In this document: positions 42,214 through 51,479 of the stretch, piece by piece
Position numbering within the stretch: the stretch's first letter is position 1
How the letters are laid out: each line of letters begins with the position of its first letter
Translations under genes and position numbers: made by a program
Source of the DNA: Oscillospiraceae bacterium
GTDB lineage: Bacteria > Bacillota > Clostridia > Oscillospirales > Oscillospiraceae
Assembly (NCBI GenBank): GCA_031261325.1
Contig: JAISKH010000026.1
Coordinates: 1-64,000 of the forward strand
Length of the DNA stretch: 64,000 nt
Reading direction: 5' to 3'
Notes under the pieces: model-generated
What the model was told of the DNA's origin: nothing
Database searches by the model: none
Seen by the model: only the letters and a program-made list of their open reading frames with translations

Positions 42214-43911
42214 ATGAAAAAGCCATTGGCGTTTCTTCTGGCGGTCGTCCTGCTCGCGTCGGTGCCGTGCGGCGCGGCGCGCGCGGCGAATGCGAGCGAA
42301 TACAAGCAGCAGTTCAGCTATTATGTTGACGGCGCGTCCAAGGCGGGGTATATCCCGAGCTTCGGCGGCGGCTTGGACGACGCGCTGTCCGAGGGGGATT
42401 TTCTTGACTTCATGTTACTTTTCTCGAAGCTAAAGGGCGGGATTGATGTTGACGCGTACCTGTCGCGCGCGCGCCTGTCGTCGCCCACCGAGGAGCGCGC
42501 CAAGGTCGCCGCGCTGAACGAAATGTTCGGCGACGAGTTCTGGGTTATCACCCGTGACGGCGAGCTTGACACGAAGCTTGCGCTGTACGACGCAATCGGC
42601 GCGTTCAGTTACGTCGCGTATCGGGAGGTTGCGGCGTTCTCCCCGCTGCTGTACCACGACACGCAGTCAACGCATGACGTGCGGTTTAACTTCTGGAATT
42701 TGACAAGCCCCGTGTATTCGGAGGACATACTTATCGGGCTGATGGGCGAGATTGTCGGCTTAAGTCAGGGTGAGCAGCGCGGAGCGTTGTCGCCGGAGCA
42801 GACGATTACGCGGCGGCAGTTCGCGGCGTTCGTGTACATGTTCTCAACAATGAGCGTGCCGAGGGATTTGAGCGGCAAGTACCCCGGCGGCGTGACGGGC
42901 ATCAAGAAAGCCGACGACTTCATTGAGAACATTCTGGACAAGTCCATAAAGGCGGGCATGACCGACAACCAAAAGGTCAAGGCGGTCTACGACTACCTTA
43001 TATATAACTTCGTACATGAGGCGAGCACCGTGCCGCTCGTCGCCACGACATGGGAAAAGGCGAATCCGCTGTCGTTCTCGGTTGACTTCATGAAGCCGAT
43101 TATGGAGAACGGCAAGGGCACGTGCGACGCGTTCGCGAACACGTTCAAGCTGACCGCCATTCGGCTGGGTTTTGAGTGCAACTACGTCTCCGGCTATTAC
43201 GTGAACGCGAGCAGCGGCACGAAGCTGGGTCACGGTTGGAACCAGATTAAGGTTGACGGCGTGTGGTACTGGCTCGACGTGGACGTTGAGGGAACGGTTT
43301 ACCGCAGGGAAAAGTACTCCGAGCCGCTGTACTTCCTGTTCATGAAAAAGGACTCCGAGTGGCTGTCGAACCACGATTGGGTAAGAGACGAGTGGCCCGC
43401 GGCGGACGGCACAAAGAACGCGGTTGACCTGTCCGCGCTGATTAACCCGAATCCGCCGCTCGTGCCCGTCAAGCCGAAAGACCCGACAGCAACGCCGACG
43501 TCCTCCGCTGTGCTGGTTAACGGCGTGCCCGTCGCGTTCGACGCTTATGAGATTAGGGACAACAATTACTTCAAGCTGCGCGACTTGGCGTATATCTTGA
43601 GCGGCACGGAGAAGCAGTTTGAGGTCGGCTTTGACGGCGCGGCGGATGCGATTGCGCTGACGAGCGGCGCGGCTTACACGGCTGTCGGCGGCGAAATGGC
43701 AAGTAAGGGCGCGGGAAATAAGACCGCAACGCCCACAACGTCGAAAATTTACCTCGACGGTCGCGAGATTAAGCTAACGGCGTACCACATCGACGGCAAC
43801 AATTACTTCAAGCTGCGCGACATCGGCGCGGCGTTCGACTTCGGCGTTGACTGGGACGGAGCGCGAGACACGATTGTGATTGACACGGCAAAGGGTTACA
43901 CCGCGCCGTAA
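42214..43911 (+). CDS. Secreted transglutaminase-like protein with two stalk domains
   Basis: A 565-residue exported protein. Signal peptide (AFLLAVVLLASVPCGAARAA) is followed by an SLH-like region with weak motifs (SPEQTITRRQFAAFVYMF). A transglutaminase/protease-like core has the triad Cys304 in GKGTCDAFAN, His340 in LGHGWNQI and Asp355 in YWLDVDVEG. Two C-terminal copper-amine-oxidase-N-like stalk domains follow (DNNYFKLRDLAYIL and GNNYFKLRDIGAAF). GGGGGG precedes the ATG. Diverges from the SLH surface protein, so both may act at the cell wall; reaction (crosslinking or peptidase) is not determined. Confidence 0.9.
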   Translation: MKKPLAFLLAVVLLASVPCGAARAANASEYKQQFSYYVDGASKAGYIPSFGGGLDDALSEGDFLDFMLLFSKLKGGIDVDAYLSRARLSSPTEERAKVAALNEMFGDEFWVITRDGELDTKLALYDAIGAFSYVAYREVAAFSPLLYHDTQSTHDVRFNFWNLTSPVYSEDILIGLMGEIVGLSQGEQRGALSPEQTITRRQFAAFVYMFSTMSVPRDLSGKYPGGVTGIKKADDFIENILDKSIKAGMTDNQKVKAVYDYLIYNFVHEASTVPLVATTWEKANPLSFSVDFMKPIMENGKGTCDAFANTFKLTAIRLGFECNYVSGYYVNASSGTKLGHGWNQIKVDGVWYWLDVDVEGTVYRREKYSEPLYFLFMKKDSEWLSNHDWVRDEWPAADGTKNAVDLSALINPNPPLVPVKPKDPTATPTSSAVLVNGVPVAFDAYEIRDNNYFKLRDLAYILSGTEKQFEVGFDGAADAIALTSGAAYTAVGGEMASKGAGNKTATPTTSKIYLDGREIKLTAYHIDGNNYFKLRDIGAAFDFGVDWDGARDTIVIDTAKGYTAP

Positions 43912-43953
43912 CCGCGCGCGGCGCGATTCTGTTGAAGAAAGGTTGGGTACATA

Positions 43954-45396
43954 ATGGCGAAATACGGTACGGGAGTTGTAAGCAGTTACGATATGCCGCA
44001 TCAGTTTGAGAAGAGCGGCGTGGCTTCCGCAAAGACGGTTGCGGAGGCAAAGCGAGAGGTTGAGGTAATCCGCGAGACGGACGTAATCGTTGTCGGCGGA
44101 GGTCCGGGCGGCATTGCCGCGGCGGTTTCGGCGGCGCGCGGCGGGGCAAGGACAATCCTCATCGAGCGATACGGGCACCTCGGCGGCATGGCAACGGGCG
44201 GGCTTGTCAACATCATTCCGAATCTGGGCAGCATCTACGGCGAACATCTTATTGGCGGCTTTTGCCAAGAGGTCATCGAAAGGCTGGCGGCGCGCGGCGC
44301 GGCTTGTTTCCCGGAAAAACAGCATTGGGGAAAGGGCGAGCCGTCGGTCGTCGAAAAATACACCAAGGCGAACATGACGCATTTTTATGTGCGGAAAAAC
44401 AAGGACGGGGAATCCGTAGTGCTGTACACAGCGGTTATCGACCCCGAGGTCGCAAAGGACGAGATGAACACAATGGTTCTGGAATCGGGTTCCGAGCTGC
44501 TGCTGCATACATGGGTCACGGAGCCGATTATGGAGGGCAACGCGGTCAAGGGCGTTATCGTCGAAAGCAAGTCCGGGCGGCAAGCACTGCTCGGCAAAGT
44601 CGTAATCGACTGCACGGGCGACGGCGACCTCCTGCCGGGGACGGGAACGGAGACGACCGATTACATGGTGCCCGGCTCAAGAATCGCGCAATTCGGCTGG
44701 GTTTATTGGCTCTGCAACGTGAACCTGAAAGCGTATGACGACTTTGTCAATTCCGAGCCTGAAAAGTATAAGGCGGTCGTTGAGGAGCTGACAAAAGCGG
44801 GCGGTTCCGCGTTCTTTTCGCGCGGCTTGCTCGACCATCAGGAGGGCGTCGTGTGGGTTCACCGCCTTGTCGGTTCGCTGCACCAGACCGACATTGAGGA
44901 AATGACCTATATTGACACGACGACGCGAAAAGAATCGGTCAGGAACTGGGAGCTGCTGCGCAAGTACATGCCCGGCTTTGAAAAAAGCTTTATCATGTTA
45001 AGCTCGCCGCAGCTCGGCACCTCCGGCGGGCGCAGGATTATCGGCGAATATTACCTGACGGAAAAGGACATGGACACCGACGAGCCGTTTGAGGATACAA
45101 TCGCGATTTTCGCGGACAATGACCGCGGCGATTTGTCGCTGCAATACCCGAGAACGTATATACCGTACAGGTCGCTCATTCCGAAAGGAACCGAGGGACT
45201 GCTTGTCGCGTGCCGCGCGTTTTCCTCCGACCACGAGTTTCAAGAGTTCTTTAATCTAATCCCGCATTGCATGTGCTTCGGACAGGCGGCGGGCAGCGCG
45301 GCGGCAATCGCCGTGCGTGACGGCGTGGACGTGCGCGACGTGAGCTTTGAGAAATTGAGAAACGAGCTGCTGAAATACGGCGCGATATTGCCGTAG
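43954..45396 (+). CDS. FAD-dependent oxidoreductase (FAD_oxidored family)
   Basis: A 480-residue flavoprotein. The dinucleotide motif TDVIVVGGGPGGIAAAVSAARGG starts near residue 46, followed by TILIERYGHLGGMATGGLVN, which is the hallmark of the PF12831-type FAD oxidoreductases. DCTGDGDLLPGTG and a C-terminal CRAFSSDHEF ... CMCFGQAAGSAAAIAV stretch close the FAD site. The first 40 residues are a charged extension without signal peptide. Substrate unknown. It precedes an amino acid ABC importer but is separated by a palindrome and a new promoter. Confidence 0.9.
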   Translation: MAKYGTGVVSSYDMPHQFEKSGVASAKTVAEAKREVEVIRETDVIVVGGGPGGIAAAVSAARGGARTILIERYGHLGGMATGGLVNIIPNLGSIYGEHLIGGFCQEVIERLAARGAACFPEKQHWGKGEPSVVEKYTKANMTHFYVRKNKDGESVVLYTAVIDPEVAKDEMNTMVLESGSELLLHTWVTEPIMEGNAVKGVIVESKSGRQALLGKVVIDCTGDGDLLPGTGTETTDYMVPGSRIAQFGWVYWLCNVNLKAYDDFVNSEPEKYKAVVEELTKAGGSAFFSRGLLDHQEGVVWVHRLVGSLHQTDIEEMTYIDTTTRKESVRNWELLRKYMPGFEKSFIMLSSPQLGTSGGRRIIGEYYLTEKDMDTDEPFEDTIAIFADNDRGDLSLQYPRTYIPYRSLIPKGTEGLLVACRAFSSDHEFQEFFNLIPHCMCFGQAAGSAAAIAVRDGVDVRDVSFEKLRNELLKYGAILP

Positions 45397-45438
45397 AGTG
45401 TGCATGTATTACCGCAAAGCGTTGATATGCGGCAGAAA

Positions 45439-45472
45439 TGTAAGATTGCCAAACGCGTTTGGCAATCTTACA
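45439..45472. other. Perfect 34-bp palindrome
   Basis: Arms of 17 bases, TGTAAGATTGCCAAACG and its exact complement, with no unpaired centre. No T-run follows, so it is either an unusual terminator for the oxidoreductase gene or a protein-binding site 28 bases upstream of the importer's -35 box. Confidence 0.7.
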
Positions 45473-45500
45473 AGCCGCGCGACGGCGGCACCAAAACCGA

Positions 45501-45529
45501 TTGACAAAGGCTAAATCGCGTGATATTAT
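45501..45529 (+). promoter_or_regulatory. Amino acid importer promoter
   Basis: Perfect TTGACA (45501-45506), 17-base spacer, TATTAT (45524-45529). Initiation would be near 45536. Confidence 0.8.
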
Positions 45530-45548
45530 AATTTTCGACTGTGATGCG

Positions 45549-45579
45549 ACGCATTTAGCGGGTGCTAAATGTGTTTTTT
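45549..45579 (+). terminator. Leader terminator (attenuator) ahead of the amino acid importer
   Basis: Stem ACGCATTTAGC / GCTAAATGTGT (one G-U pair), GGGT loop, then TTTTT. It lies between the promoter and the ATPase start, so a transcript would end at ~45 nt unless antiterminated. The leader before the stem is only ~13 nt, too short for a riboswitch. Confidence 0.7.
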
Positions 45580-45593
45580 ATGGGAGGGATTAT

Positions 45594-46349
45594 GTGGCAA
45601 ATGAAGTGATAAGTACTGAACAGAACTTCTTGAGGGTTCGCAACCTGTGCAAGTCCTTTGACGCGCTCAAGGTGCTGGATAATGTCTCCACGGATATTCA
45701 CTTGGGTGAGGTTACTTGCGTGTTGGGACCCTCGGGAGCGGGGAAGAGCACATTCCTGCGCTGCCTGAACAGACTTGAAACGCCGGAGAGCGGTGAAATT
45801 ATCTGCTTCGGCAAGAACACGCTGACCCGCGACTATGACATTCGCTCATTGCGCGAGGAGGTCGGAATGGTGTTTCAGCAGTTCAATCTGTTCCCGCTGA
45901 AAACCGTTTTGAGCAACGTGATGCTCGCGCCCGTCGTCGTGAAAAAAATCAAAAAGGCGGAGGCGCGTGAGCTTGCGATGAGCGAGCTTGAAAAAGTGGG
46001 GCTTGCGGAAAAGGCGAACAGCCTGCCGGGGACGCTTTCGGGCGGACAGAAGCAGCGCGTTGCAATCGCGCGGTCGCTTGCCATGAAGCCGAAGCTCATG
46101 CTGTTCGACGAGCCGACGAGCGCGCTTGACCCCGAGCTTGTCAGCGACGTGCTGGACGTTATGAAGCAGCTCGCGCGGGACGGCATGACGATGGTCGTGG
46201 TGACGCACGAAATGGGCTTCGCGCGGGAGGTTGCGGACAGAATCCTGTTCATGGCGGACGGGAAAATTATCGAGGACGACGCGCCCGACGTGTTCTTTGA
46301 CAGTCCGCGCACGGAGCGCGCCAGAGCGTTTGTTGAAAAGATGCTGTAA
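45594..46349 (+). CDS. Amino acid ABC transporter ATP-binding protein
   Basis: A 251-residue GlnQ-type ATPase. Walker [11 protein letters not shown]-loop [13 protein letters not shown], signature LSGGQKQR, Walker [14 protein letters not shown]-loop [12 protein letters not shown] 45594 was chosen because GGGAGG lies 6 bases upstream and the promoter and terminator lie just before it; longer in-frame readings would start upstream of the promoter. First gene of an ATPase-binding protein-permease operon. It is a second, separate copy of the polar amino acid system at the window start. Confidence 0.93.
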   Translation: MANEVISTEQNFLRVRNLCKSFDALKVLDNVSTDIHLGEVTCVLGPSGAGKSTFLRCLNRLETPESGEIICFGKNTLTRDYDIRSLREEVGMVFQQFNLFPLKTVLSNVMLAPVVVKKIKKAEARELAMSELEKVGLAEKANSLPGTLSGGQKQRVAIARSLAMKPKLMLFDEPTSALDPELVSDVLDVMKQLARDGMTMVVVTHEMGFAREVADRILFMADGKIIEDDAPDVFFDSPRTERARAFVEKML

Positions 46350-46405
46350 AAGCAGCGGCATATGATTGACGCACAATTGAATTAAAAATATAAGGAGTTG
46401 CCACA

Positions 46406-47245
46406 ATGAAAAAAAGCAGAAAAACGACGAAAATCCTCTCCCTTGTACTGGCTCTCGCCCTCGCATTGGTGACGCTCACCGCGTGCGCCGAAAAAGCTCC
46501 CGCAAGCTCGAGCGACCCCGCGCCCTCCTCGGCGGGTTCCGCCGCGAAGCCGCTTGACGGCGTTACCCTCAACATCGGTACGTCAGGGCTTTTCGGACCG
46601 TTCTCTTACTACGCGGACGACGGCAAAACGCTAATCGGTTACGACATTGACCTTTTCGCGGCGTTGCAGGAGAAGCTGGGCTTTTCAATCAGCGGCGACG
46701 GGATTCAGGCAATGACCTACTCCGCGCTTACGACCTCGGTCGGACAGGGCAAGCTTGACCTCGCGGCGGCGGCTCTGTGCGTGACGGACGAGCGCAAGGA
46801 AGTCATGGATTTCTCCGACACATACTGCGATTCGGGTCTTACCGTCATGATAAACAAGACGGCAACCTCCGGCATTACGGGCGTTGACAGTCTCGCGGGC
46901 AAAAAGGTCGCGGTTGAAAAGGGCACGGCTTCGCACGCTTATGCCGACAAGTATCTGCAAGACGCGATAGTTGAAGTTCACGACGCGATTACGACCGCGT
47001 ATGCGGCTCTGGAGCAGAACAAGGTTGACGCGGTTATCCAAGACGGTCCGGGTTGCGCGTTCTATATTAAGACGAACCCGAACACAAACGCGGAAATAGT
47101 CGGCGAGGAATTTAATCAGGGTCAGTCGCCGTATGCGGTCGCTTTCAAAAAGAATTTCGAGTACGCCGACCAGTTTAAGACCGCTCTTGCGGAGCTGCTG
47201 GCGGACGGAACGCTGGACGAGCTTTACGACAAGTGGTGCAAATAA
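46406..47245 (+). CDS. Amino acid ABC transporter substrate-binding lipoprotein
   Basis: A 279-residue binding lipoprotein of SBP family 3. Lipobox LTAC with lipidated Cys27, then a Ser/Ala/Pro linker, then LNIGTSGLFGPFSYYADDGKTLIGYDIDLFAAL, the RKEVMDFSDTYCDSG hinge region and the SPYAVAFKKNFEYADQF end. Single domain, normal length, in contrast to the fused protein at 1170-2840. AAGGAGTTG lies before the ATG. Substrate inferred as a polar amino acid. Confidence 0.93.
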   Translation: MKKSRKTTKILSLVLALALALVTLTACAEKAPASSSDPAPSSAGSAAKPLDGVTLNIGTSGLFGPFSYYADDGKTLIGYDIDLFAALQEKLGFSISGDGIQAMTYSALTTSVGQGKLDLAAAALCVTDERKEVMDFSDTYCDSGLTVMINKTATSGITGVDSLAGKKVAVEKGTASHAYADKYLQDAIVEVHDAITTAYAALEQNKVDAVIQDGPGCAFYIKTNPNTNAEIVGEEFNQGQSPYAVAFKKNFEYADQFKTALAELLADGTLDELYDKWCK

Positions 47246-47288
47246 GTATCATCTAAATTACAAACGAAACCGCGGAGGTGAATAAACG

Positions 47289-47996
47289 GTGTCCTCATTG
47301 ACTCATACGCTCCTGCCGATGCTTTTGCAGGGCTTGCGACTTACCATACTTATCGCGGTGCTGGGCATCGTTTTCGCTTTCGCAATCGGCAGCGTCGCGG
47401 GTTACGCGCTGCAATCTAAGAGCAAAATCGCGCGGGGAGTCTCGTTCATCTACATTTGGATTATTCGCGGAACGCCGCTCGTGGTTCAGGCTCTGTACAT
47501 ATATTATGTGCTGCCGCTGTTTATGCCGTTTCTGGAACTAAGCAGCATGGCGGCGGGCGTGGTTGTAATTTCAATCAATTCGGGCGCGTTCATTGCGGAG
47601 ATAGTGCGCGGCGCGTTGCAGGGCGTGGACGGGGGACAAAAGGAAACGGGCGCGTCTCTCGGCATGACGAACTTCCAGATACTGATTCATCTTGTAATCC
47701 CGCCCGCGTTTCGCGCGGTGATACCCGCGCTGTTCAACCAGTTTATCATCGCGCTGAAAGACACCTCGCTGCTCACGATAATCGTCGTGAATGAAATGAC
47801 GCAGATGGCGATGCGCTATTCCTCGCTGAATTTCCGTTACATTGAGGCGTACACGGCGCTCGCTGTGTTCTACTTGGTGCTGATTTCGGTGCTCGTGCTG
47901 ATTCAGAAATTTGTGGAACGCAAGCTCGGCGTTAACGCGCCGGTTAAGCCGAAGCTGAAGAATCTCACGGCGAAGTTGAAGTTGAAAGCCAAATAG
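47289..47996 (+). CDS. Amino acid ABC transporter permease
   Basis: A 235-residue permease of the HisMQ type with about five membrane segments. Family stretches RGTPLVVQALYIYYVLP and the EAA loop QKETGASLGMTNFQILIHLVIPPAFRAVIP are clear. GTG 47289 has GGAGGTG upstream. The last ~25 residues are a basic, Lys/Leu-rich tail (APVKPKLKNLTAKLKLKAK) not usual for the family. Ends the operon before a strong terminator; one permease gene implies a homodimer. Confidence 0.93.
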   Translation: MSSLTHTLLPMLLQGLRLTILIAVLGIVFAFAIGSVAGYALQSKSKIARGVSFIYIWIIRGTPLVVQALYIYYVLPLFMPFLELSSMAAGVVVISINSGAFIAEIVRGALQGVDGGQKETGASLGMTNFQILIHLVIPPAFRAVIPALFNQFIIALKDTSLLTIIVVNEMTQMAMRYSSLNFRYIEAYTALAVFYLVLISVLVLIQKFVERKLGVNAPVKPKLKNLTAKLKLKAK

Positions 47997-48020
47997 CAAG
48001 CTTACAGTTTTCAAAACAAG

Positions 48021-48056
48021 AGCGGAGCGGGATTATTCCCGCTCCGCTTTATTATG
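48021..48056. terminator. Terminator between importer and hybrid kinase
   Basis: Perfect 12-bp stem AGCGGAGCGGGA / TCCCGCTCCGCT with a 4-base loop, followed by TTATTAT. Lies between convergent genes and may serve both. Confidence 0.85.
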
Positions 48057-48065
48057 TACGCCACT

Positions 48066-50186
48066 TTACTGTCTGCGGTATGCCGCCATGTATTGGCGCA
48101 GCTTTTCCAGCACCTCGTTAATGTCTATCGGCTTGCCGACGTGGTCGTTCATTCCCGCCGCAAGGCAGTTGTCAATATCCTCACGGAACACGTTCGCGGT
48201 CATCGCGACAATCGGAATCGTTTGCGCGCGGGGAATTTCAAGCGCGCGAATGGCGCGCGTCGCCTCATAGCCGTCCATTTCAGGCATCTGCACGTCCATG
48301 AAAATAACGTCATACTTATCGGGCGCGCCGACGAACATTTTCACGGCTTCCGCGCCGTTGACGGCGCAGTCTATGGAGATTTGCGTCGGCTCCAGCAGAG
48401 CCATTACGATTTCGCGGTTCACCTCAACGTCCTCCGCGAGCAGAACGTGCCGTCCCGAGAAATTGTCCGCCGTGCGCTTTATTGTCGGGTCGCTGCTGAT
48501 TATACTGTCCAAGCCGAGATAATCGTTAATCATGTCGGTTATCATTGAGGGGAACAGCGGCTTGGGCAGGTATTCGTTGACCCCGGCGGCTTTCGCTTCG
48601 CTCTCAATCGCGCCCCACTCCGAGCCGGAAACGAGAATCACGGCGGACTCCGCGGAGCCGCCCTGCCTGATTCGACGCGTCAACTCAACGCCGTCCATCT
48701 CGGGCATGTGCCAGTCAATGAAGTACATGTTGTATGCGCCGTTTTCGCTTATGAGCTTCAGGGCTTGCTCGCCGCCCGCCGCCGTGTCGCAGACAAGCCC
48801 GAGCCGCAGCGTCAATTGCTCGAAATAATTCAGCGTGTCCTCATCGTCGTCCACGACGAGGAAGCGTATATTCTCCCAATTTGTGGCGGGGCTTAAACGC
48901 GTCGGTTGGCTCTCGTGCCCGCGCTTTACCTGAATGTTAAACGCAAAGGTTGAGCCTTTGCCAAGCTCCGACTCAATCCAGATGCTGCCGCCCATCATAT
49001 CGACGATATTTTTGGAAATGGCAAGCCCAAGCCCTGTTCCGCCGAACTTACGCGTCGTGTCGCTCTCCGCCTGTTGAAAGGACTTGAAGAGCCGCGCCTG
49101 CTGCTCCGCGCTGATGCCGATGCCCGTGTCCGTGACGCGAATTTGAATCGTGCAAACGCCGTCAACCTCGCGCAATAGGCGCGTGTCAAGCGTAACTGCG
49201 CCGCGCTCCGGCGTGAACTTCACGGCGTTGCCGAGCAGGTTCGTAATGACCTGCGCGAGACGCTGGTCGTCGCTGACGATAACGGGCGGTATCGCGGGGT
49301 CAAGGTTAACTGTGAATTTCTGTTCGCGCTCGTTCAGCTTGTAGTTCACGACATTTACGACGCGCCGAAGCATTTTCTCAAAGTTAAAGCTGATGGACGA
49401 TAGCTCCAATTTGCCCGCCTCAATCTTTGACATGTCCAAAATGTCGTTAATTACGCCGAGGAGGTGGTTTGAAGCGTCCTCAATTTTGTCTAAGCAGTAG
49501 TCCTTGCGGTCTGTGTCCGAGGAGTCCTTTGCGAGCTTTGTCATGCCGATAATCGCGTTCATCGGCGTGCGAATCTCGTGGCTCATGTTTGACAGGAACT
49601 GCGACTTTACAAGGCTCGCGTGCTCCGCCTGCGTGCGCGCGTCCTCAATCTCCGTAACATCATGAAACAGGAGCATCGTACCCTCACTCTTGCCGTCCTG
49701 CGTGAGCATTGAGGTGTAGGACACTTCGTATTTCCGCAGCTCCGCGCCGCTGAGACGCGCCTCACCCGTGAAGGTCAGGGACGGTTCGCCGCCCATAACA
49801 ATGTCTAAGTTTTCGAGCAGTAATGCCAGAAACGCGGCGTCACAAAACGGCTCGAAAATCTCGCTTATGAGCAAGCCGCTGACGTTGTCAAAGCCCTGCG
49901 TGTCGAACTGCTTTTGCAGCGAATCCGTGCAAAAGACGACGCGCTTTGACTTGTCCAAAAACAGAATAATGCTCGGGCTGTTACTGAGCAGAAGCTGCAA
50001 ATATTGGTCGCGCATTCGCTGCGCAAGCGTGCGCGCGGCGGCTTGGTTCGAGCGGGCGTTTTCGTAGATTTTCTCCTGCTCAAACTCTTTCCGCAACCGC
50101 GCTATTTCGCGGTCTTTCCTTTTCAGGACTTTTTCCAGCTCCGCCAAACGCTCGTTCAGCTCCGCGCCGTTAATTACTTCACCCAT
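48066..50186 (-). CDS. Soluble hybrid histidine kinase with PAS and two receivers
   Basis: A 706-residue cytoplasmic sensor kinase with no membrane segment. Order: N-terminal coiled coil (ELNERLAELEKVLKRKDREIARLRKEF in parts, residues 5-55), PAS-like domain (60-175), HisKA with His203 in NMSHEIRTPMN, HATPase (LLGNAVKFTP, DTGIGIS, GGTGLGLAIS), receiver 1 (VVDDDED, FIDWHMPEMDG) and receiver 2 (LAEDVEVN, FMDVQMPEMDG). No Hpt domain is present, so a separate one must exist elsewhere. ATG 50186 or TTG 50198; either overlaps or abuts the FIST stop, so the two genes are coupled. Confidence 0.92.
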   Translation of the reverse strand: MGEVINGAELNERLAELEKVLKRKDREIARLRKEFEQEKIYENARSNQAAARTLAQRMRDQYLQLLLSNSPSIILFLDKSKRVVFCTDSLQKQFDTQGFDNVSGLLISEIFEPFCDAAFLALLLENLDIVMGGEPSLTFTGEARLSGAELRKYEVSYTSMLTQDGKSEGTMLLFHDVTEIEDARTQAEHASLVKSQFLSNMSHEIRTPMNAIIGMTKLAKDSSDTDRKDYCLDKIEDASNHLLGVINDILDMSKIEAGKLELSSISFNFEKMLRRVVNVVNYKLNEREQKFTVNLDPAIPPVIVSDDQRLAQVITNLLGNAVKFTPERGAVTLDTRLLREVDGVCTIQIRVTDTGIGISAEQQARLFKSFQQAESDTTRKFGGTGLGLAISKNIVDMMGGSIWIESELGKGSTFAFNIQVKRGHESQPTRLSPATNWENIRFLVVDDDEDTLNYFEQLTLRLGLVCDTAAGGEQALKLISENGAYNMYFIDWHMPEMDGVELTRRIRQGGSAESAVILVSGSEWGAIESEAKAAGVNEYLPKPLFPSMITDMINDYLGLDSIISSDPTIKRTADNFSGRHVLLAEDVEVNREIVMALLEPTQISIDCAVNGAEAVKMFVGAPDKYDVIFMDVQMPEMDGYEATRAIRALEIPRAQTIPIVAMTANVFREDIDNCLAAGMNDHVGKPIDINEVLEKLRQYMAAYRRQ

Positions 50187-50190
50187 GGCA

Positions 50191-51351
50191 TTACCCAAAT
50201 ATGCAAGCAGAGAAAGTATAGTTATGGAAACGGTTTACATACTTGCCGCTTTCGTCCTTAACGGGGCAGAACTCGCCGCCGGAATAACCGAGCGTGTAGG
50301 GAACCGCCGCGTTTTGTGCCATCGTGTCCGTTACAAGCTCAAGCTCCGCGCCCTTGTCGGGGCTTAACATGACGTACCGCGTGACGCACGGGAACATCAG
50401 CACGCCGCCGCTTTTCTTGCTCGCGAGTAACTGCTGCATTGCCTGCTCCGCGGACAGTTTGATACCCGCCGGGCTGATTTCGCCGATTGCAATCTGCGAG
50501 CCTTTTGTCATTTCGCCGCCGCAGAGCAGCGTGCCGTCGTCGTTCACGGTGAACACGCCGAGCGCGACGGGCTTTGTGCTGCCCTCATAATAGACCATGA
50601 ACGGCGTTGTCGTCGAGGCGTTTTTCATGATTACAACGCCGATGCTGTTGAGGTAATCGAGCACGGGAACGTCGTTTATCTCTTTCATTATGCAGCCTTC
50701 TGAATCCGTAATGACCGCGCGGTTCTCGCTTATGCGCTGCTCGGGGATTGAAACCACAACAAAGTCGGGGTCAACCGCGCCGTGCATGAGTATCATCGCC
50801 ATCGCGAATTGCTCCGCCTCGTCGTTCCTGATTGAGCGGCACTCGTCGTAGCTTATGTCAAGATTCGTCGCGAGTGAGCCGAAAATCGGCACGCCGCCGC
50901 TTAGTTCGTCCAGCGTGCTCGGAATAACGACGCCGCTCAACGTGCGCGGATACGGGAAGAGCGCGATTATCATGTCGGGCTTTCCCGGGAGCTTCGCAAG
51001 CGTTTCGTTGTAGCTTTCCGCCATGCGCTCGCGATAGTTCGTCTCGTCAAGCGCGCCTGTCAGCGCCGTCTCAAACTGAACGTCATCGCTCGTCAGGACG
51101 GCGAGCGACAGCCCGTACATGCCGTTGCCGTTGCGGTTCGCGCTCGCCATCGTGGTCATGCCGATTATGTCAAACGGCAATCGCGCGTGCAGCTCCCCGA
51201 GAAAATCCGAATCCACAAAGTCAAAGTGGCACGTCAGGATTCCGACGGAATTTTTCAGGAGAGCATTAAGGTCTAACTGCGACAGTATCTCGTCCACTGC
51301 GGTTTTAATTTCGTCAATCTCTTCGGTGTATGCTGTTTGCATCTTTATCAT
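50191..51351 (-). CDS. FIST domain sensor protein (NosP-like)
   Basis: A 386-residue soluble protein with FIST_N and FIST_C domains (LLKNSVGILTCHFDF, DIIGMTTMA, PKPDMIIALFPYP-like LPGKPDMIIALFPYPR, GVPIFGSLATNLD; then CIMKEINDVPVLDYLNS, AIGEISPAGIKLSAEQA and GYSGGEFCPV). GAGGAG lies 7 bases before ATG 51351. FIST proteins sense small ligands; in Pseudomonas the FIST protein NosP binds heme and NO and acts on its co-transcribed hybrid kinase NahK. The arrangement here is the same, so NO or another ligand sensing is inferred, not shown. Confidence 0.9.
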   Translation of the reverse strand: MIKMQTAYTEEIDEIKTAVDEILSQLDLNALLKNSVGILTCHFDFVDSDFLGELHARLPFDIIGMTTMASANRNGNGMYGLSLAVLTSDDVQFETALTGALDETNYRERMAESYNETLAKLPGKPDMIIALFPYPRTLSGVVIPSTLDELSGGVPIFGSLATNLDISYDECRSIRNDEAEQFAMAMILMHGAVDPDFVVVSIPEQRISENRAVITDSEGCIMKEINDVPVLDYLNSIGVVIMKNASTTTPFMVYYEGSTKPVALGVFTVNDDGTLLCGGEMTKGSQIAIGEISPAGIKLSAEQAMQQLLASKKSGGVLMFPCVTRYVMLSPDKGAELELVTDTMAQNAAVPYTLGYSGGEFCPVKDESGKYVNRFHNYTFSACIFG

Positions 51352-51398
51352 TGCCGTTCTCCTCAAATATGTAAGTTTAGGGTATATTGATTGCTTCT

Positions 51399-51427
51399 AT
51401 TATAGAGCCTGAAGTTGCAAATATCAA
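51399..51427 (-). promoter_or_regulatory. FIST-kinase operon promoter
   Basis: Minus strand TTGATA (51427-51422), 17-base spacer, TATAAT (51404-51399), 47 bases before the FIST ATG. Confidence 0.75.
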
Positions 51428-51479
51428 GGGATTTTGTTTTATTTACGGGATATTTTATACTGGGCGGCGGGCGGGAGCG

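Noticed and set aside
45459..45593. Extended N-terminus for the importer ATPase from 45459
   Set aside because: That reading begins within the palindrome and runs across the promoter and the leader terminator; GTG 45594 is well placed.
46366..46394. TTGACG-N17-TATAAG promoter before the importer binding protein
   Set aside because: The predicted start would lie after the ribosome site and within a few bases of the ATG, so it could not give a normally translated message.
46406..47245. Possible duplication of the 1.2 kb binding protein
   Set aside because: Same family, but the sequence differs throughout and this one has a single domain; no recent duplication.
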